Positions 21,001-36,000 of a DNA stretch of 64,000 bases are shown here, piece by piece. Every line of letters begins with the position of its first letter. Positions within the stretch are counted from its first letter, which is position 1. This stretch comes from Cyrtodaria siliqua. Its lineage: Eukaryota > Mollusca > Bivalvia > Adapedonta > Hiatellidae. The notes under the pieces were generated by a model. That model searched no databases. It had not been told where the DNA came from and saw only the letters and a list, made by a program, of their open reading frames with translations. The stretch spans positions 184,302 to 248,301 of the forward strand of contig JAWPHD010002627.1 in the NCBI GenBank assembly GCA_037043455.1, written 5' to 3'. The position numbers and the translations under genes were made by a program.

Positions 21001-24000
21001 GTGACTGGGGACAGTTTAATCAGGGGTGGTGCTGGGGACAGTTTAATCAGGGGTGTGATTGGGGACAGTTTAATAAAGGGTATGACTGGGGACAGTTTAA
21101 TCAGGGGTGTGACTGGGGACAATTTAATCATGGGTGGTGCTGGGGACAGTTTAATCAGGGATATGACCGGGGACAGTTTAATCAGGGGTATGACTGGGAA
21201 CAGTTTAATCAGAGGTTTGACTGGGGATAGTTTAATCAGAGGTATTACTGGTGACTGGTGACATGTTAATCAGGGTATGACTGGGAACCGTTTAATCAGG
21301 TGTTTGACTGGGGACAGTTTAATCAGGGGTTATGACTAGGGATGGTTTAATTAGGAGTAAGGCTGGTGACAGTTTAATCAGGGGTGTGACTGTGTCAGTT
21401 TAATCAGAGGTTTGACTGGGGACAGTTTAATGAGAGGTATTATTGGGGACAGTTTAATGAGAGGTATGTTTGGGGACAGTTAAATGAGAGGTATGATTTG
21501 GGACAGTTTAATGAGAGGTATGATTGGGGACAGTTTAATCAGGGGTATGACTGGTGTTAGTTTAATCAGGGGTGTGACTGGGTCAGTTTAATCAACAGTA
21601 GGACGGGACAGTTTAATCAGGAGTGTGACTGGGGACAGTTTAATCAGGGGTATGACTGGGGACAATTTAATCTGGGGTGTAACTGGGGACAGTTTAATCA
21701 GGAGTAGGACGGGACAGTTTAATCAGGGGTGTAACTGGGGGCAGTTTAATCAGGAGTAGGACGGGACAGTTTAATCGGGTATGACTGGGGACAGTTTAAT
21801 CAGGGATGTGACTGGGGACAATTTAATTTAGGTATGACTGGGGACAGTTTAATCAGGGGTGTGACTGGGGACAGTTTAATCAGGGTTGTGACTGGGGACA
21901 GTTTAATCAGGGGTGTGACTGGGGACAGTTCAATTTGGGGTATGACTGGGGACAGTTTAATCAGGGGTGTGACTGGGGACAGTTTAATCAGGGGTGTGAC
22001 TGGGGACAGTTTAATCAGGGGCGGTGCTGGGGACAGTTTAATCAGGGGCGTGTCTGGGCACAGTTTAATCAGGGGCGTGACTGGGGACAGTTTAATCAGG
22101 GGTGTGACTGGGGACAGTTTAATCTGGGTTGTGACTGGGGACAGTTTAATCAGGGGTGTGACTGGGGACAGTTTAATCAGGGGTGGTGCTGGGGACAGTT
22201 TAATCAGGGGTGTTACTGGTGACAGTTTAATCTGGGATGTGACTGGAGACAGTTTAATCAGTGGTGTGACTGGGGACAGTTTAATCTGGGGTGTGACTGG
22301 GGACTGATTAATCAGGGGTATATTGGGGACAGTTTAATCAGGGGTGTGACTGGGTCAGTTTAATCAGGGGTGTGACTGGGTCAGTTTAATAAGGAGAAAG
22401 ATTTGGGACAGTTTAATCAGGGGTATGGCTGAGGACCGTTTAATCAGGGGTGTGACTTCGGACAGTTTAATCAGGGGTATGACTGGGGACAGTTTAATCA
22501 GGGGTATGACTGGGGACAGTTTAATCAGGGGTGTGACTGGGGACAGTTTAATCAGGGGTGTGACACTGGGGACAGTTGAATCAGGGGTGGTGCTGGGGAC
22601 AGTTTAAAGAGGGATATGACCGGGGACAGTTTAATCAGGGGTATGACTGGGAACAGTTTAATCAGAGGTTTGACTGGGGACAGTTTAATCAGAGGTATAA
22701 CTGGTGACAATTTAATCAGGGTTTGACTGGGGACATGTTAATCAGGGTATGACTGGGGACCGTTTAATCGGGTATGACTGGAGAGAGTTTAATCAGGGGT
22801 TATATGACTGGGGATGGTTTAAATAGCAGTATGACTGGGTACAGTTTAATCAGAGGTTTGACTAGGGACAGTTTAATCAGAGGTATTACTGGGGACAGTT
22901 TAATGAGAGGTATGTTTGGGGACAGTTTAATGAGAGGTATGATATGGACAGTTTAATGAGAGGTATGATATGGACAGTTTAATCAGGGGTGTGACTGGGG
23001 ACAGTTTAATCAGGGTTGTGACTGGGGACAGTTTAATCAGGGGTGTGACTGGGGACAGTTCAATTTGGGGTATGACTGGGTCAGTTTAATCAGGGGTGTG
23101 ACTGGGTTAGTTTAATCAGGGGTGTGACTGGGGACAGTTTAATCAGGGGTATGACTGGGTACAGTTTAATCAGGGGTGTGACTGGGGACAGTTTAATCAG
23201 GGGTGTGACTGGGGACAGTTTAATCAGGGGCGGTGCTGGGGACAGTTTAATCAGGGGCGTGACTGGGCACAGTTTAATCAGGGGCGTGACTGGGGACAGT
23301 TTAATCAGGGGTGTGACTGGGGACAGTTTAATCTGGGTTGTGACTGGGGACAGTTTAATCAGGGGTGTGACTGGGGACAGTTTAATCAGGGGTGGTGCTG
23401 GGGACAGTTTAATCAGGGGTGTGACTGGGGACAGTTTAATCTGGGATGTGACTGGAGACAGTTTAATCAGTGGTGTGACTGGGGACAGTTTAATCTAGGG
23501 TGTGACTGGGGACTGTTTAATCAGGGGTATATTGGGGACAGTTTAATCAGGGGTGTGACTGGGTCAGTTTAATCAGGGGTGTGACTGGGTCAGTTTAATA
23601 AGGAGAAAGATTTGGGACAGTTTAATCAGGGGTATGGCTGAGGACCGTTTAATCAGGGGTGTGACTTCGGACAGTTTAATCAGGGGTATGACTGGGGACA
23701 GTTTAATCAGGGGTATGACTGGGGACAGTTTAATCAGGGGTGTGACTGGGACAGTTTAATCAGGGGTGTGACACTGGGGACAGTTTAATCAGGGGTGGTG
23801 CTGGGGACAGTTTAAAGAGGGATATGACCGGGGACAGTTTAATCAGGGGTATGACTGGGAACAGTTTAATCAGAGGTTTGACTGGGGACAGTTTAATCAG
23901 AGGTATAACTGGTGACAATTTAATCAGGGTTTGACTGGGGACATGTTTATCAGGGTATGACTGGGGACCGTTTAATCGGGTATGACTGAGGACAGTTTAA

Positions 24001-27000
24001 TCAGGGGTTATATGACTGGGGATGGTTTAATTAGGAGTATGACTGGGTACAGTTTAATCAGAGGTTTGACTAGGGACAGTTTAATCAGAGGTATTACTGG
24101 GGACAGTTTAATGAGAGGTATGTTTGGGGACAGTTTAATGAGAGGTATGATATGGACAGTTTAATGAGAGGTATGATTGGGGACAGTTTAATCAGGGATA
24201 TGACTGGGGAGAGTTTAATCAGGAGTGTGACTGGGGAGAGTTTAATCAGGGGCGTGACTAGGGACAGTTTAACCAGGCTTGTGACTGTGGACAGTTTAAT
24301 CAGGGGTGTGACTGGGGACAGTTTAATCAGGGGTGGTGCTGGGGACAGTTTAATCAGGGGTGTGACTGGGGACAGTTTAATCAGGGGCATGACTGGGGAC
24401 AGTTTAATCAGGGGCATGACTGGGGACAGTTTAATCAGGGGTGTGATTGGGGACAGTTTAATCAGGGGTGTGACTGGGGACAGTTTAATCAGGGGTGGTG
24501 CTGGGGACAGTTTAATCAGGGGTGTGATTGGGGACAGTTTAATAAAGGGTATGACTGGGGACAGTTTAATCAGGGGTGTGACTGGGGACATTTTAATCAT
24601 GGGTGGTGCTGGGGACAGTTTAATCAGGGATATGACCGGGGACAGTTTAATCAGGGGTATGACTGGGAACAGTTTAATCAGAGGTTTGACTGGGGATAGT
24701 TTAATCAGAGGTATTACTGGTGACTGGTGACATGTTAATCAGGGTATGACTGGGAACCGTTTAATCAGGTGTTTGACTGGGGACAGTTTAATCAGGGGTT
24801 ATGACTAGGGATGGTTTAATTAGGAGTAAGGCTGGTGACAGTTTAATCAGGGGTGTGACTGTGTCAGTTTAATCAGAGTTTTGACTGGGGACAGTTTAAT
24901 GAGAGGTATTATTGGGGACAGTTTAATGAGAGGTATGTTTGGGGACAGTTAAATGAGAGGTATGATTTGGGACAGTTTAATGAGAGGTATGATTGGGGAC
25001 AGTTTAATCAGGGGTATGACTGGTGTTAGTTTAATCAGGGGTGTGACTGGGTCAGTTCAATGAGGGGTGTGACTGGGTCAGTTTAATCAGGGGTATGACC
25101 AGGGACAGTTTAATCAGGGGTATGACTGGGGACAGTTTAATCACAGGTGTGACTGGGGACTGTTTAATCAGGGGTGTGACTAGGGACAGTTTAATCAGGG
25201 GTATGACCGGGGACAGTTTAATCAGGGGTATGACTGGGGACAGTTTAAATCAGGGGTATGACCGGGGACAGTTTATCAATGGTATGACCGGGGACAGTTT
25301 AATCAGAAGTATGACTGGGGACAGTTTAAATCAGGGGTATGACTGGGGACAGTTTAAATCAGGGGTATGACCGGGGACAGTTTATCTATCAATGGTATTA
25401 CCGGGGACAGTTTAATCAGAAGTTTGACTGGGACAGTTTAATCAGAAGTGTGACTTGGGACAGTTTAAATAGGGGTATGACTGGGACAGTTTATCGGGTG
25501 TGACTGGGGGACAGTTTAATCAGGGTTATGGACTGGGGAAAGTTTAATCAGAGGTTTGACTGGGGACAGTTAAATCAGAGGGTATTACTGGTGAATGTTT
25601 AATCAGGGTATGACTGGGGACATGTTAATCAGGGTACGACTGGGGACCGTTTAATCACCTGTAAGACACGGAACAGTTTAATCAGGGGTTGTGACTGGGG
25701 GATGGTTTAATTAGGAGTATGACTGGGACAGTTAATAAGGGTGGTCTGGACAGTTTAAATCAGGGGTGTGACTGGGGGCAGTTTAATTAGAGTATGACTG
25801 GGGACAGTTTAATATGGTGTTGCTGGGACAGTTTAAGCAGAGGTTTGACTATGGACAGTTTAATCAGAGGTATTGCTGGGACAGTTAATCAGAGGTATGA
25901 TTGGGGGCAGTTTAATGAGAGGTATGATTGAGGACAGTTTAATGAGAGGTATGATTGGGGACAGTTTAATGAGAGGTATGTTTAGGGACAGTTTAATGAT
26001 TTGTATGACTGGGGACAGTTTTATCAGGGTGTGACTGGGTCAGTTTAATCGGAGGGGGGGGGGGGACTTTGTCAGTTTAATCAGGGGTATGACTAGGGAC
26101 AGTTTAATCACAGGTGTGACTGGGGACAGTTTTATCAGGGGTGTGACTGGGGACAGTTTAATCAGGGGTATGACCGGGGACCGTTTAATCAGGAGTATGA
26201 CTGGGGACAGTTTAAATCAGGGGTATGACCGGTGACAGTTTAATCAATGGTATGACCGGAGACAGTTTAATCAGAGGTATGACTGGGGACAGTTTAATCA
26301 GAGGTGTGACTGGGGACAGTTTAATCAGGGGTATGACTGGGACAGTTTAATCAGGGGTGTGACTGGGGACAGTTTAATCAGGGGTATGACTGGGGACAGT
26401 TTAATCAGAGGTTTGACTGGGGACAGTTTAATCAGAGGTATTACTGGTGACAGTTTAATCAGGGTATGACTTGGGACATGTTAATCAGGGTATGACTGGG
26501 GACCGTTTAATCACTGGTATGACAGGGAACAGTTTAATCAGGGGTTGTGACTGGGGATGGTTTAATTAGGAGTATGACTGGGGACAGTTTAATTAGGGGT
26601 GGTCTGGGGACAGTTTAATCAGGGGTGTGACTCGGGGCAGTTTAATTAGAGTATGACTGGGGACAGTTTAATTAGGGGTGGTGCTGGGGACAGTTTAAGC
26701 AGAGGTTTGACTATGGACAGTTTAATCAGAGGTATTGCTGGGGACAGTTTAATCAGAGGTATGATTGGGGGCAGTTTAATGAGAGGTATGATTGGGGACA
26801 GTTTAATGAGAGGTATGATTGGGGACAGTTTAATGAGAGGTATGATTGGGGACAGTTTAATGAGAGGTATGATTGGGGACAGTTTAATCAGGGGTATGAC
26901 TGGTGTGAGTTTAATCAGGGGTGTGACTGGGTCAGTTTAATCAGGGGTATGACCAAGGACAGTTTAATCAGGGGTATGACTGGGGACAGTTTAATCACAG

Positions 27001-30000
27001 GTGTGACTGGGGACAGTTTAATCAGGGTTGTGACTAGGGACAGTTTAATCAGGGGTATGACCGGGGACAGTTTAATCAGGGGTATGACTGGGGACAGTTT
27101 AAACGGGTGTATGACCGTGGACAGTTTAATCAATGGTATGACCGGGGACAGTTTAATCAGAGGTATGACTGGGGACAGTTTAATCAGAGGTGTGACTGGG
27201 GACAGTTTAATCAGGGGTATGACTGGGGACAGTTTAATCACAGGTGTGACTGGGGACAGTTTAATCAGGGGTGTGACTGGGTACAAGTTTAATCAGGGGT
27301 ATGACAGGGGACATGTTAATCAGGGTATGACTGGGGACAGTTTAATCAGGGGTATGACTGGGAACAGTTTAATCAGTGGACTGGGGACAGTTTAATCAGA
27401 GGTATAACTGGTGACAATTTAATCAGGGTTTGACTGGGGACATGTTAATCAGGGTATGACTGGGGACCGTTTAATCGGGTATGACTGAGGACAGTTTAAT
27501 CAGGGGTTATATGACTGGGGATGGTTTAATTAGGAGTATGACTGGGTACAGTTTAATCAGAGGTTTGACTAGGGACAGTTTAATCAGAGGTATTACTGGG
27601 GACAGTTTAATGAGAGGTATGTTTGGGGACAGTTTAATGAGAGGTATGATATGGACAGTTTAATGAGAGGTATGATTGGGGACAGTTTAATCAGGGATAT
27701 GACTGGGGAGAGTTTAATCAGGAGTGTGACTGGGGAGAGTTTAATCAGGGGCGTGACTAGGGACAGTTTAACCAGGCTTGTGACTGTGGACAGTTTAATC
27801 AGGGGTGTGACTGGGGACAGTTTAATCAGGGGTGGTGCTGGGGACAGTTTAATCAGGGGTGTGACTGGGGACAGTTTAATCAGGGGCATGACTGGGGACA
27901 GTTTAATCAGGGGCATGACTGGGGACAGTTTAATCAGGGGTGTGATTGGGGACAGTTTAATCAGGGGTGTGACTGGGGACAGTTTAATCAGGGGTGGTGC
28001 TGGGGACAGTTTAATCAGGGGTGTGATTGGGGACAGTTTAATAAAGGGTATGACTGGGGACAGTTTAATCAGGGGTGTGACTGGGGACAATTTATTCATG
28101 GGTGGTGCTGGGGACAGTTTAATCAGGGATATGACCGGGGACAGTTCAATCAGGGGTATGACTGGGAACAGTTTAATCAGAGGTTTGACTGGGGATAGTT
28201 TAATCAGAGGTATTACTGGTGACTGGTGACATGTTAATCAGGGTATGACTGGGAACCGTTTAATCAGGTGTTTGACTGGGGACAGTTTAATCAGGGGTTA
28301 TGACTAGGGATGGTTTAATTAGGAGTAAGGCTGGTGACAGTTTAATCAGGGGTGTGACTGTGTCAGTTTAATCAGAGGTTTGACTGGGGACAGTTTAATG
28401 AGAGGTATTATTGGGGACAGTTTAATGAGAGGTATGTTTGGGGACAGTTAAATGAGAGGTATGATTTGGGACAGTTTAATGAGAGGTATGATTGGGGACA
28501 GTTTAATCAGGGGTATGACTGGTGTTAGTTTAATCAGGGGTGTGACTGGGTCAGTTTAATCAACAGTAGGACGGGACAGTTTAATCAGGAGTGTGACTGG
28601 GGACAGTTTAATCAGGGGTATGACTGGGGACAATTTAATCTGGGGTGTAACTGGGGACAGTTTAATCAGGAGTAGGACGGGACAGTTTAATCAGGGGTGT
28701 AACTGGGGGCAGTTTAATCAGGAGTAGGACGGGACAGTTTAATCGGGTATGACTGGGGACAGTTTAATCAGGGATGTGACTGGGGACAATTTAATTTAGG
28801 TATGACTGGGGACAGTTTAATCAGGGGTGTGACTGGGGACAGTTTAATCAGGGTTGTGACTGGGGACAGTTTAATCAGGGGTGTGACTGGGGACAGTTCA
28901 ATTTGGGGTATGACTGGGGACAGTTTAATCAGGGGTGTGACTGGGGACAGTTTAATCAGGTGTGTGACTGGGTCAGTTTAATCAGGGGTGTGACTGGGTT
29001 AGTTTAATCAGGGGTGTGACTGGGGACAGTTTAATCAGAGGTATGACTGGGTACAGTTTAATCAGGGGTGTGACTGGGGACAGTTTAATCAGGGGTGTGA
29101 CTGGGGACAGTTTAATCAGGGGCGGTGCTGGGGACAGTTTAATCATGGGCGTGACTGGGCACAGTTTAATGAGAGGTATGATTGGGGACAGTTTAATGAG
29201 AGGTATGTTTAGGGACAGTTTAATGAGAGGTAAGACTGGGGACAGTTTTATCAGGGGTGTGACTGGGTCAGTTTAATGGGGGGTGGGGGGGGACTTTGTC
29301 AGTTTAATCAGGGGTATGACTGGTGACTGGTGACATGTTAATCAGGGTATGACTGGGGACCGTTTAATCAGGGGTTTGACTGGGGACAGTTTAATCAGGG
29401 GTTATGACTGGGGATGGTTTAATTAGGAGTATGACTGGGGACAGTTTAATCAGAGGTTTGACTGGGGACAGTTTAATCAGAGGTATTACTGGGGACAATT
29501 TAATGAGAGGTATGATTGGGGGCAGTTTAATCAGAGGAATGATTTGGCACAGTTTAATGAGAGGTATGATTGGGGACAGTTTAATCAGGGATATGACTGG
29601 TGTGAGTTTAATCAGGGGTGTGACTGGGTCAGTTTAATCAGGGGTATGACCAAGGACAGTTTAATCAGGGGTATGACTGGGGACAGTTTAATCACAGGTG
29701 TGACTGGGGACAGTTTAATCAGGGTTGTGACTAGGGACAGTTTAATCAGGGGTATGACCGGGGACAGTTTAATCAGGGGTATGACTGGGGACAGTTTAAA
29801 CGGGTGTATGACCGTGGACAGTTTAATCAATGGTATGACCGGGGACAGTTTAATCAGAGGTATGACTGGGGACAGTTTAATCAGAGGTGTGACTGGGGAC
29901 AGTTTAATCAGGGGTATGACTGGGGACAGTTTAATCACAGGTGTGACTGGGGACAGTTTAATCAGGGGTGTGACTGGGTACAAGTTTAATCAGGGGTATG

Positions 30001-33000
30001 ACAGGGGACATGTTAATCAGGGTATGACTGGGGACAGTTTAATCAGGGGTTTGACTGGGAACAGTTTAATCAGTGGACTGGGGACAGTTTAATCAGAGGT
30101 ATAACTGGTGACAATTTAATCAGGGTTTGACTGGGGACATGTTAATCAGGGTATGACTGGGGACCGTTTAATCGGGTATGACTGAGGACAGTTTAATCAG
30201 GGGTTATATGACTGGGGATGGTTTAATTAGGAGTATGACTGGGTACAGTTTAATCAGAGGTTTGACTAGGGACAGTTTAATCAGAGGTATTACTGGGGAC
30301 AGTTTAATGAGAGGTATGTTTGGGGACAGTTTAATGAGAGGTATGATATGGACAGTTTAATGAGAGGTATGATTGGGGACAGTTTAATCAGGGATATGAC
30401 TGGGGAGAGTTTAATCAGGAGTGTGACTGGGGAGAGTTTAATCAGGGGCGTGACTAGGGACAGTTTAACCAGGCTTGTGACTGTGGACAGTTTAATCAGG
30501 GGTGTGACTGGGGACAGTTTAATCAGGGGTGGTGCTGGGGACAGTTTAATCAGGGGTGTGACTGGGGACAGTTTAATCAGGGGCATGACTGGGGACAGTT
30601 TAATCAGGGGCATGACTGGGGACAGTTTAATCAGGGGTGTGATTGGGGACAGTTTAATCAGGGGTGTGACTGGGGACAGTTTAATCAGGGGTGGTGCTGG
30701 GGACAGTTTAATCAGGGGTGTGATTGGGGACAGTTTAATAAAGGGTATGACTGGGGACAGTTTAATCAGGGGTGTGACTGGGGACAATTTAATCATGGGT
30801 GGTGCTGGGGACAGTTTAATCAGGGATATGACCGGGGACAGTTTAATAAGGGGTATGACTGGGAACAGTTTAATCAGAGGTTTGACTGGGGATAGTTTAA
30901 TCAGAGGTATTACTGGTGACTGGTGACATGTTAATCAGGGTATGACTGGGAACCGTTTAATCAGGTGTTTGACTGGGGACAGTTTAATCAGGGGTTATGA
31001 CTAGGGATGGTTTAATTAGGAGTAAGGCTGGTGACAGTTTAATCAGGGGTGTGACTGTGTCAGTTTAATCAGAGGTTTGACTGGGGACAGTTTAATGAGA
31101 GGTATTATTGGGGACAGTTTAATGAGAGGTATGTTTGGGGACAGTTAAATGAGAGGTATGATTTGGGACAGTTTAATGAGAGGTATGATTGGGGACAGTT
31201 TAATCAGGGGTATGACTGGTGTTAGTTTAATCAGGGGTGTGACTGGGTCAGTTTAATCAACAGTAGGACGGGACAGTTTAATCAGGAGTGTGACTGGGGA
31301 CAGTTTAATCAGGGGTATGACTGGGGACAATTTAATCTGGGGTGTAACTGGGGACAGTTTAATCAGGAGTAGGACGGGACAGTTTAATCAGGGGTGTAAC
31401 TGGGGGCAGTTTAATCAGGAGTAGGACGGGACAGTTTAATCGGGTATGACTGGGGACAGTTTAATCAGGGATGTGACTGGGGACAATTTAATTTAGGTAT
31501 GACTGGGGACAGTTTAATCAGGGGTGTGACTGGGGACAGTTTAATCAGGGTTGTGACTGGGGACAGTTTAATCAGGGGTGTGACTGGGGACAGTTCAATT
31601 TGGGGTATGACTGGGGACAGTTTAATCAGGGGTGTGACTGGGGACAGTTTAATCAGGTGTGTGACTGGGTCAGTTTAATCAGGGGTGTGACTGGGTTAGT
31701 TTAATCAGGGGTGTGACTGGGGACAGTTTAATCAGAGGTATGACTGGGTACAGTTTAATCAGGGGTGTGACTGGGGACAGTTTAATCAGGGGTGTGACTG
31801 GGGACAGTTTAATCAGGGGCGGTGCTGGGGACAGTTTAATCAGGGGCGTGACTGGGCACAGTTTAATCAGGGGCGTGACTGGGGACAGTTTAATCAGGGG
31901 TGTGACTGGGGACAGTTTAATCTGGGTTGTGACTGGGGACAGTTTAATCAGGGGTGTGACTGGGGACAGTTTAATCAGGGGTGGTGCTGGGGACAGTTTA
32001 ATCAGGGGTGTGACTGGGGACAGTTTAATCTGGGATGTGACTGGAGACAGTTTAATCAGTGGTGTGACTGGGGACAGTTTAATCTGGGGTGTGACTGGGG
32101 ACTGATTAATCAGGGGTATATTGGGGACAGTTTAATCAGGGGTGTGACTGGGTCAGTTTAATCAGGGGTGTGACTGGGTCAGTTTAATAAGGAGAAAGAT
32201 TTGGGACAGTTTAATCAGGGGTATGGCTGAGGACCGTTTAATCAGGGGTGTGACTTCGGACAGTTTAATCAGGGGTATGACTGGGGACAGTTTAATCAGG
32301 GGTATGACTGGGGACAGTTTAATCAGGGGTGTGACTGGGGACAGTTTAATCAGGGGTGTGACACTGGGGACAGTTGAATCAGGGGTGGTGCTGGGGACAG
32401 TTTAAAGAGGGATATGACCGGGGACAGTTTAATCAGGGGTATGACTGGGAACAGTTTAATCAGAGGTTTGACTGGGGACAGTTTAATCAGAGGTATAACT
32501 GGTGACAATTTAATCAGGGTTTGACTGGGGACATGTTAATCAGGGTATGACTGGGGACCGTTTAATCGGGTATGACTGGAGACAGTTTAATCAGGGGTTA
32601 TATGACTGGGGATGGTTTAAATAGGAGTATGACTGGGTACAGTTTAATCAGAGGTTTGACTAGGGACAGTTTAATCAGAGGTATTACTGGGGACAGTTTA
32701 ATGAGAGGTATGTTTGGGGACAGTTTAATGAGAGGTATGATATGGACAGTTTAATGAGAGGTATGATATGGACAGTTTAATCAGGGGTGTGACTGGGGAC
32801 AGTTTAATCAGGGTTGTGACTGGGGACAGTTTAATCAGGGGTGTGACTGGGGACAGTTCAATTTGGGGTATGACTGGGGACAGTTTAATCAGGGGTGTGA
32901 CTGGGGACAGTTTAATCAGGTGTGTGACTGGGTCAGTTTAATCAGGGGTGTGACTGGGTTAGTTTAATCAGGGGTGTGACTGGGGACAGTTTAATCAGGG

Positions 33001-36000
33001 GTGTGACTGGGGACAGTTTAATCAGGGGTGTGACTGGGGACAGTTTAATCAGGGGCGGTGCTGGGGACAGTTTAATCAGGGGCGTGACTGGGCACAGTTT
33101 AATCAGGGGCGTGACTGGGGACAGTTTAATCAGGGGTGTGACTGGGGACAGTTTAATCTGGGTTGTGACTGGGGACAGTTTAATCAGGGGTGTGACTGGG
33201 GACAGTTTAATCAGGGGTGGTGCTGGGGACAGTTTAATCAGGGGTGTGACTGGGGACAGTTTAATCAGGGATGTGACTGGAGACAGTTTAATCAGTGGTG
33301 TGACTGGGGACAGTTTAATCTAGGGTGTGACTGGGGACTGTTTAATCAGGGGTATATTGGGGACAGTTTAATCAGGGGTGTGACTGGGTCAGTTTAATCA
33401 GGGGTGTGACTGGGTCAGTTTAATGAGAGGTATGTTTGGGGACAGTTTAATGAGAGGTATGATATGGACAGTTTAATGAGAGGTATGATATGGACAGTTT
33501 AATCAGGGGTGTGACTGGGGACAGTTTAATCAGGGTTGTGACTGGGGACAGTTTAATCAGGGGTGTGACTGGGGACAGTTCAATTTGGGGTATGACTGGG
33601 GACAGTTTAATCAGGGGTGTGACTGGGGACAGTTTAATCAGGTGTGTGACTGGGTCAGTTTAATCAGGGGTGTGACTGGGTTAGTTTAATCAGGGGTGTG
33701 ACTGGGGACAGTTTAATCAGGGGTGTGACTGGGGACAGTTTAATCAGGGGTGTGACTGGGGACAGTTTAATCAGGGGCGGTGCTGGGGACAGTTTAATCA
33801 GGGGCGTGACTGGGCACAGTTTAATCAGGGGCGTGACTGGGGACAGTTTAATCAGGGGTGTGACTGGGGACAGTTTAATCTGGGTTGTGACTGGGGACAG
33901 TTTAATCAGGGGTGTGACTGGGGACAGTTTAATCAGGGGTGGTGCTGGGGACAGTTTAATCAGGGGTGTGACTGGGGACAGTTTAATCAGGGATGTGACT
34001 GGAGACAGTTTAATCAGTGGTGTGACTGGGGACAGTTTAATCTAGGGTGTGACTGGGGACTGTTTAATCAGGGGTATATTGGGGACAGTTTAATCAGGGG
34101 TGTGACTGGGTCAGTTTAATCAGGGGTGTGACTGGGTCAGTTTAATAAGGAGAAAGATTTGGGACAGTTTAATCAGGGGTATGGCTGAGGACCGTTTAAT
34201 CAGGGGTGTGACTTCGGACAGTTTAATCAGGGGTATGACTGGGGACAGTTTAATCAGGGGTATGACTGGGGACAGTTTAATCAGGGGTGTGACTGGGGAC
34301 AGTTTAATCAGGGGTGTGACACTGGGGACAGTTTAATCAGGGGTGGTGCTGGGGACAGTTTAAAGAGGGATATGACCGGGGACAGTTTAATCAGGGGTAT
34401 GACTGGGAACAGTTTAATCAGAGGTTTGACTGGGGACAGTTTAATCAGAGGTATAACTGGTGACAATTTAATCAGGGTTTGACTGGGGACATGTTAATCA
34501 GGGTATGACTGGGGTCCGTTTAATCGGGTATGACTGAGGACAGTTTAATCAGGGGTTATATGACTGGGGATGGTTTAATTAGGAGTATGACTGGGTACAG
34601 TTTAATCAGAGGTTTGACTAGGGACAGTTTAATCAGAGGTATTACTGGGGACAGTTTAATGAGAGGTATGTTTGGGGACAGTTTAATGAGAGGTATGATA
34701 TGGACAGTTTAATGAGAGGTATGATTGGGGACAGTTTAATCAGGGATATGACTGGGGAGAGTTTAATCAGGAGTGTGACTGGGGAGAGTTTAATCAGGGG
34801 CGTGACTAGGGACAGTTTAACCAGGCTTGTGACTGTGGACAGTTTAATCAGGGGTGTGACTGGGGACAGTTTAATCAGGGGTGGTGCTGGGGACAGTTTA
34901 ATCAGGGGTGTGACTGGGGACAGTTTAATCAGGGGCATGACTGGGGACAGTTTAATCAGGGGCATGACTGGGGACAGTTTAATCAGGGGTGTGATTGGGG
35001 ACAGTTTAATCAGGGGTGTGACTGGGGACAGTTTAATCAGGGGTGGTGCTGGGGACAGTTTAATCAGGGGTGTGATTGGGGACAGTTTAATAAAGGGTAT
35101 GACTGGGGACAGTTTAATCAGGGGTGTGACTGGGGACATTTTAATCATGGGTGGTGCTGGGGACAGTTTAATCAGGGATATGACCGGGGACCGTTTAATC
35201 AGGAGTATGACTGGGGACAGTTTAAATCAGGGGTATGACCGGTGACAGTTTAATCAATGGTATGACCGGGGACAGTTTAATCAGAGGTATGACTGGGGAC
35301 AGTTTAATCAGAGGTGTGACTGGGGACAGTTTAATCAGGGGTATGACTGGGACAGTTTAATCAGGGGTGTGACTGGGGACAGTTTAATCAGGGGTATGAC
35401 TGGGGACAGTTTAATCAGAGGTTTGACTGGGGACAGTTTAATCAGAGGTATTACTGGTGACAGTTTAATCAGGGTATGACTGGGGACATGTTAATCAGGG
35501 TATGACTGGGGACTGTTTAATCACTGGTATGACAGGGAACAGTTTAATCAGGGGTTGTGACTGGGGATGGTTTAATTAGGAGTATGACTGGGGACAGTTT
35601 AATTAGGGGTGGTCTGGGGACAGTTTAATCAGGGGTGTGACTCGGGGCAGTTTAATTAGAGTATGACTGGGGACATTTTAATTAGGGGTGGTGCTGGGGA
35701 CAGTTTAAGCAGAGGTTTGACTATGGACAGTTTAATCAGAGGTATTGCTGGGGACAGCTTAATCAGAGGTATGATTGGGGGCAGTTTAATGAGAGGTATG
35801 ATTGGGGACAGTTTAATGAGAGGTATGATTGGGGACAGTTTAATGAGAGGTATGATTGGGGACAGTTTAATGAGAGGTATGATTGGGGACAGTTTAATCA
35901 GGGATATGACTGGGGAGAGTTTAATCAGGGGTGTGACTGGGTCAGTTTAATCAGGGGTGTGACTGGGTCAGTTTAATCAGAGGTTTGACTGGGGACAGTT

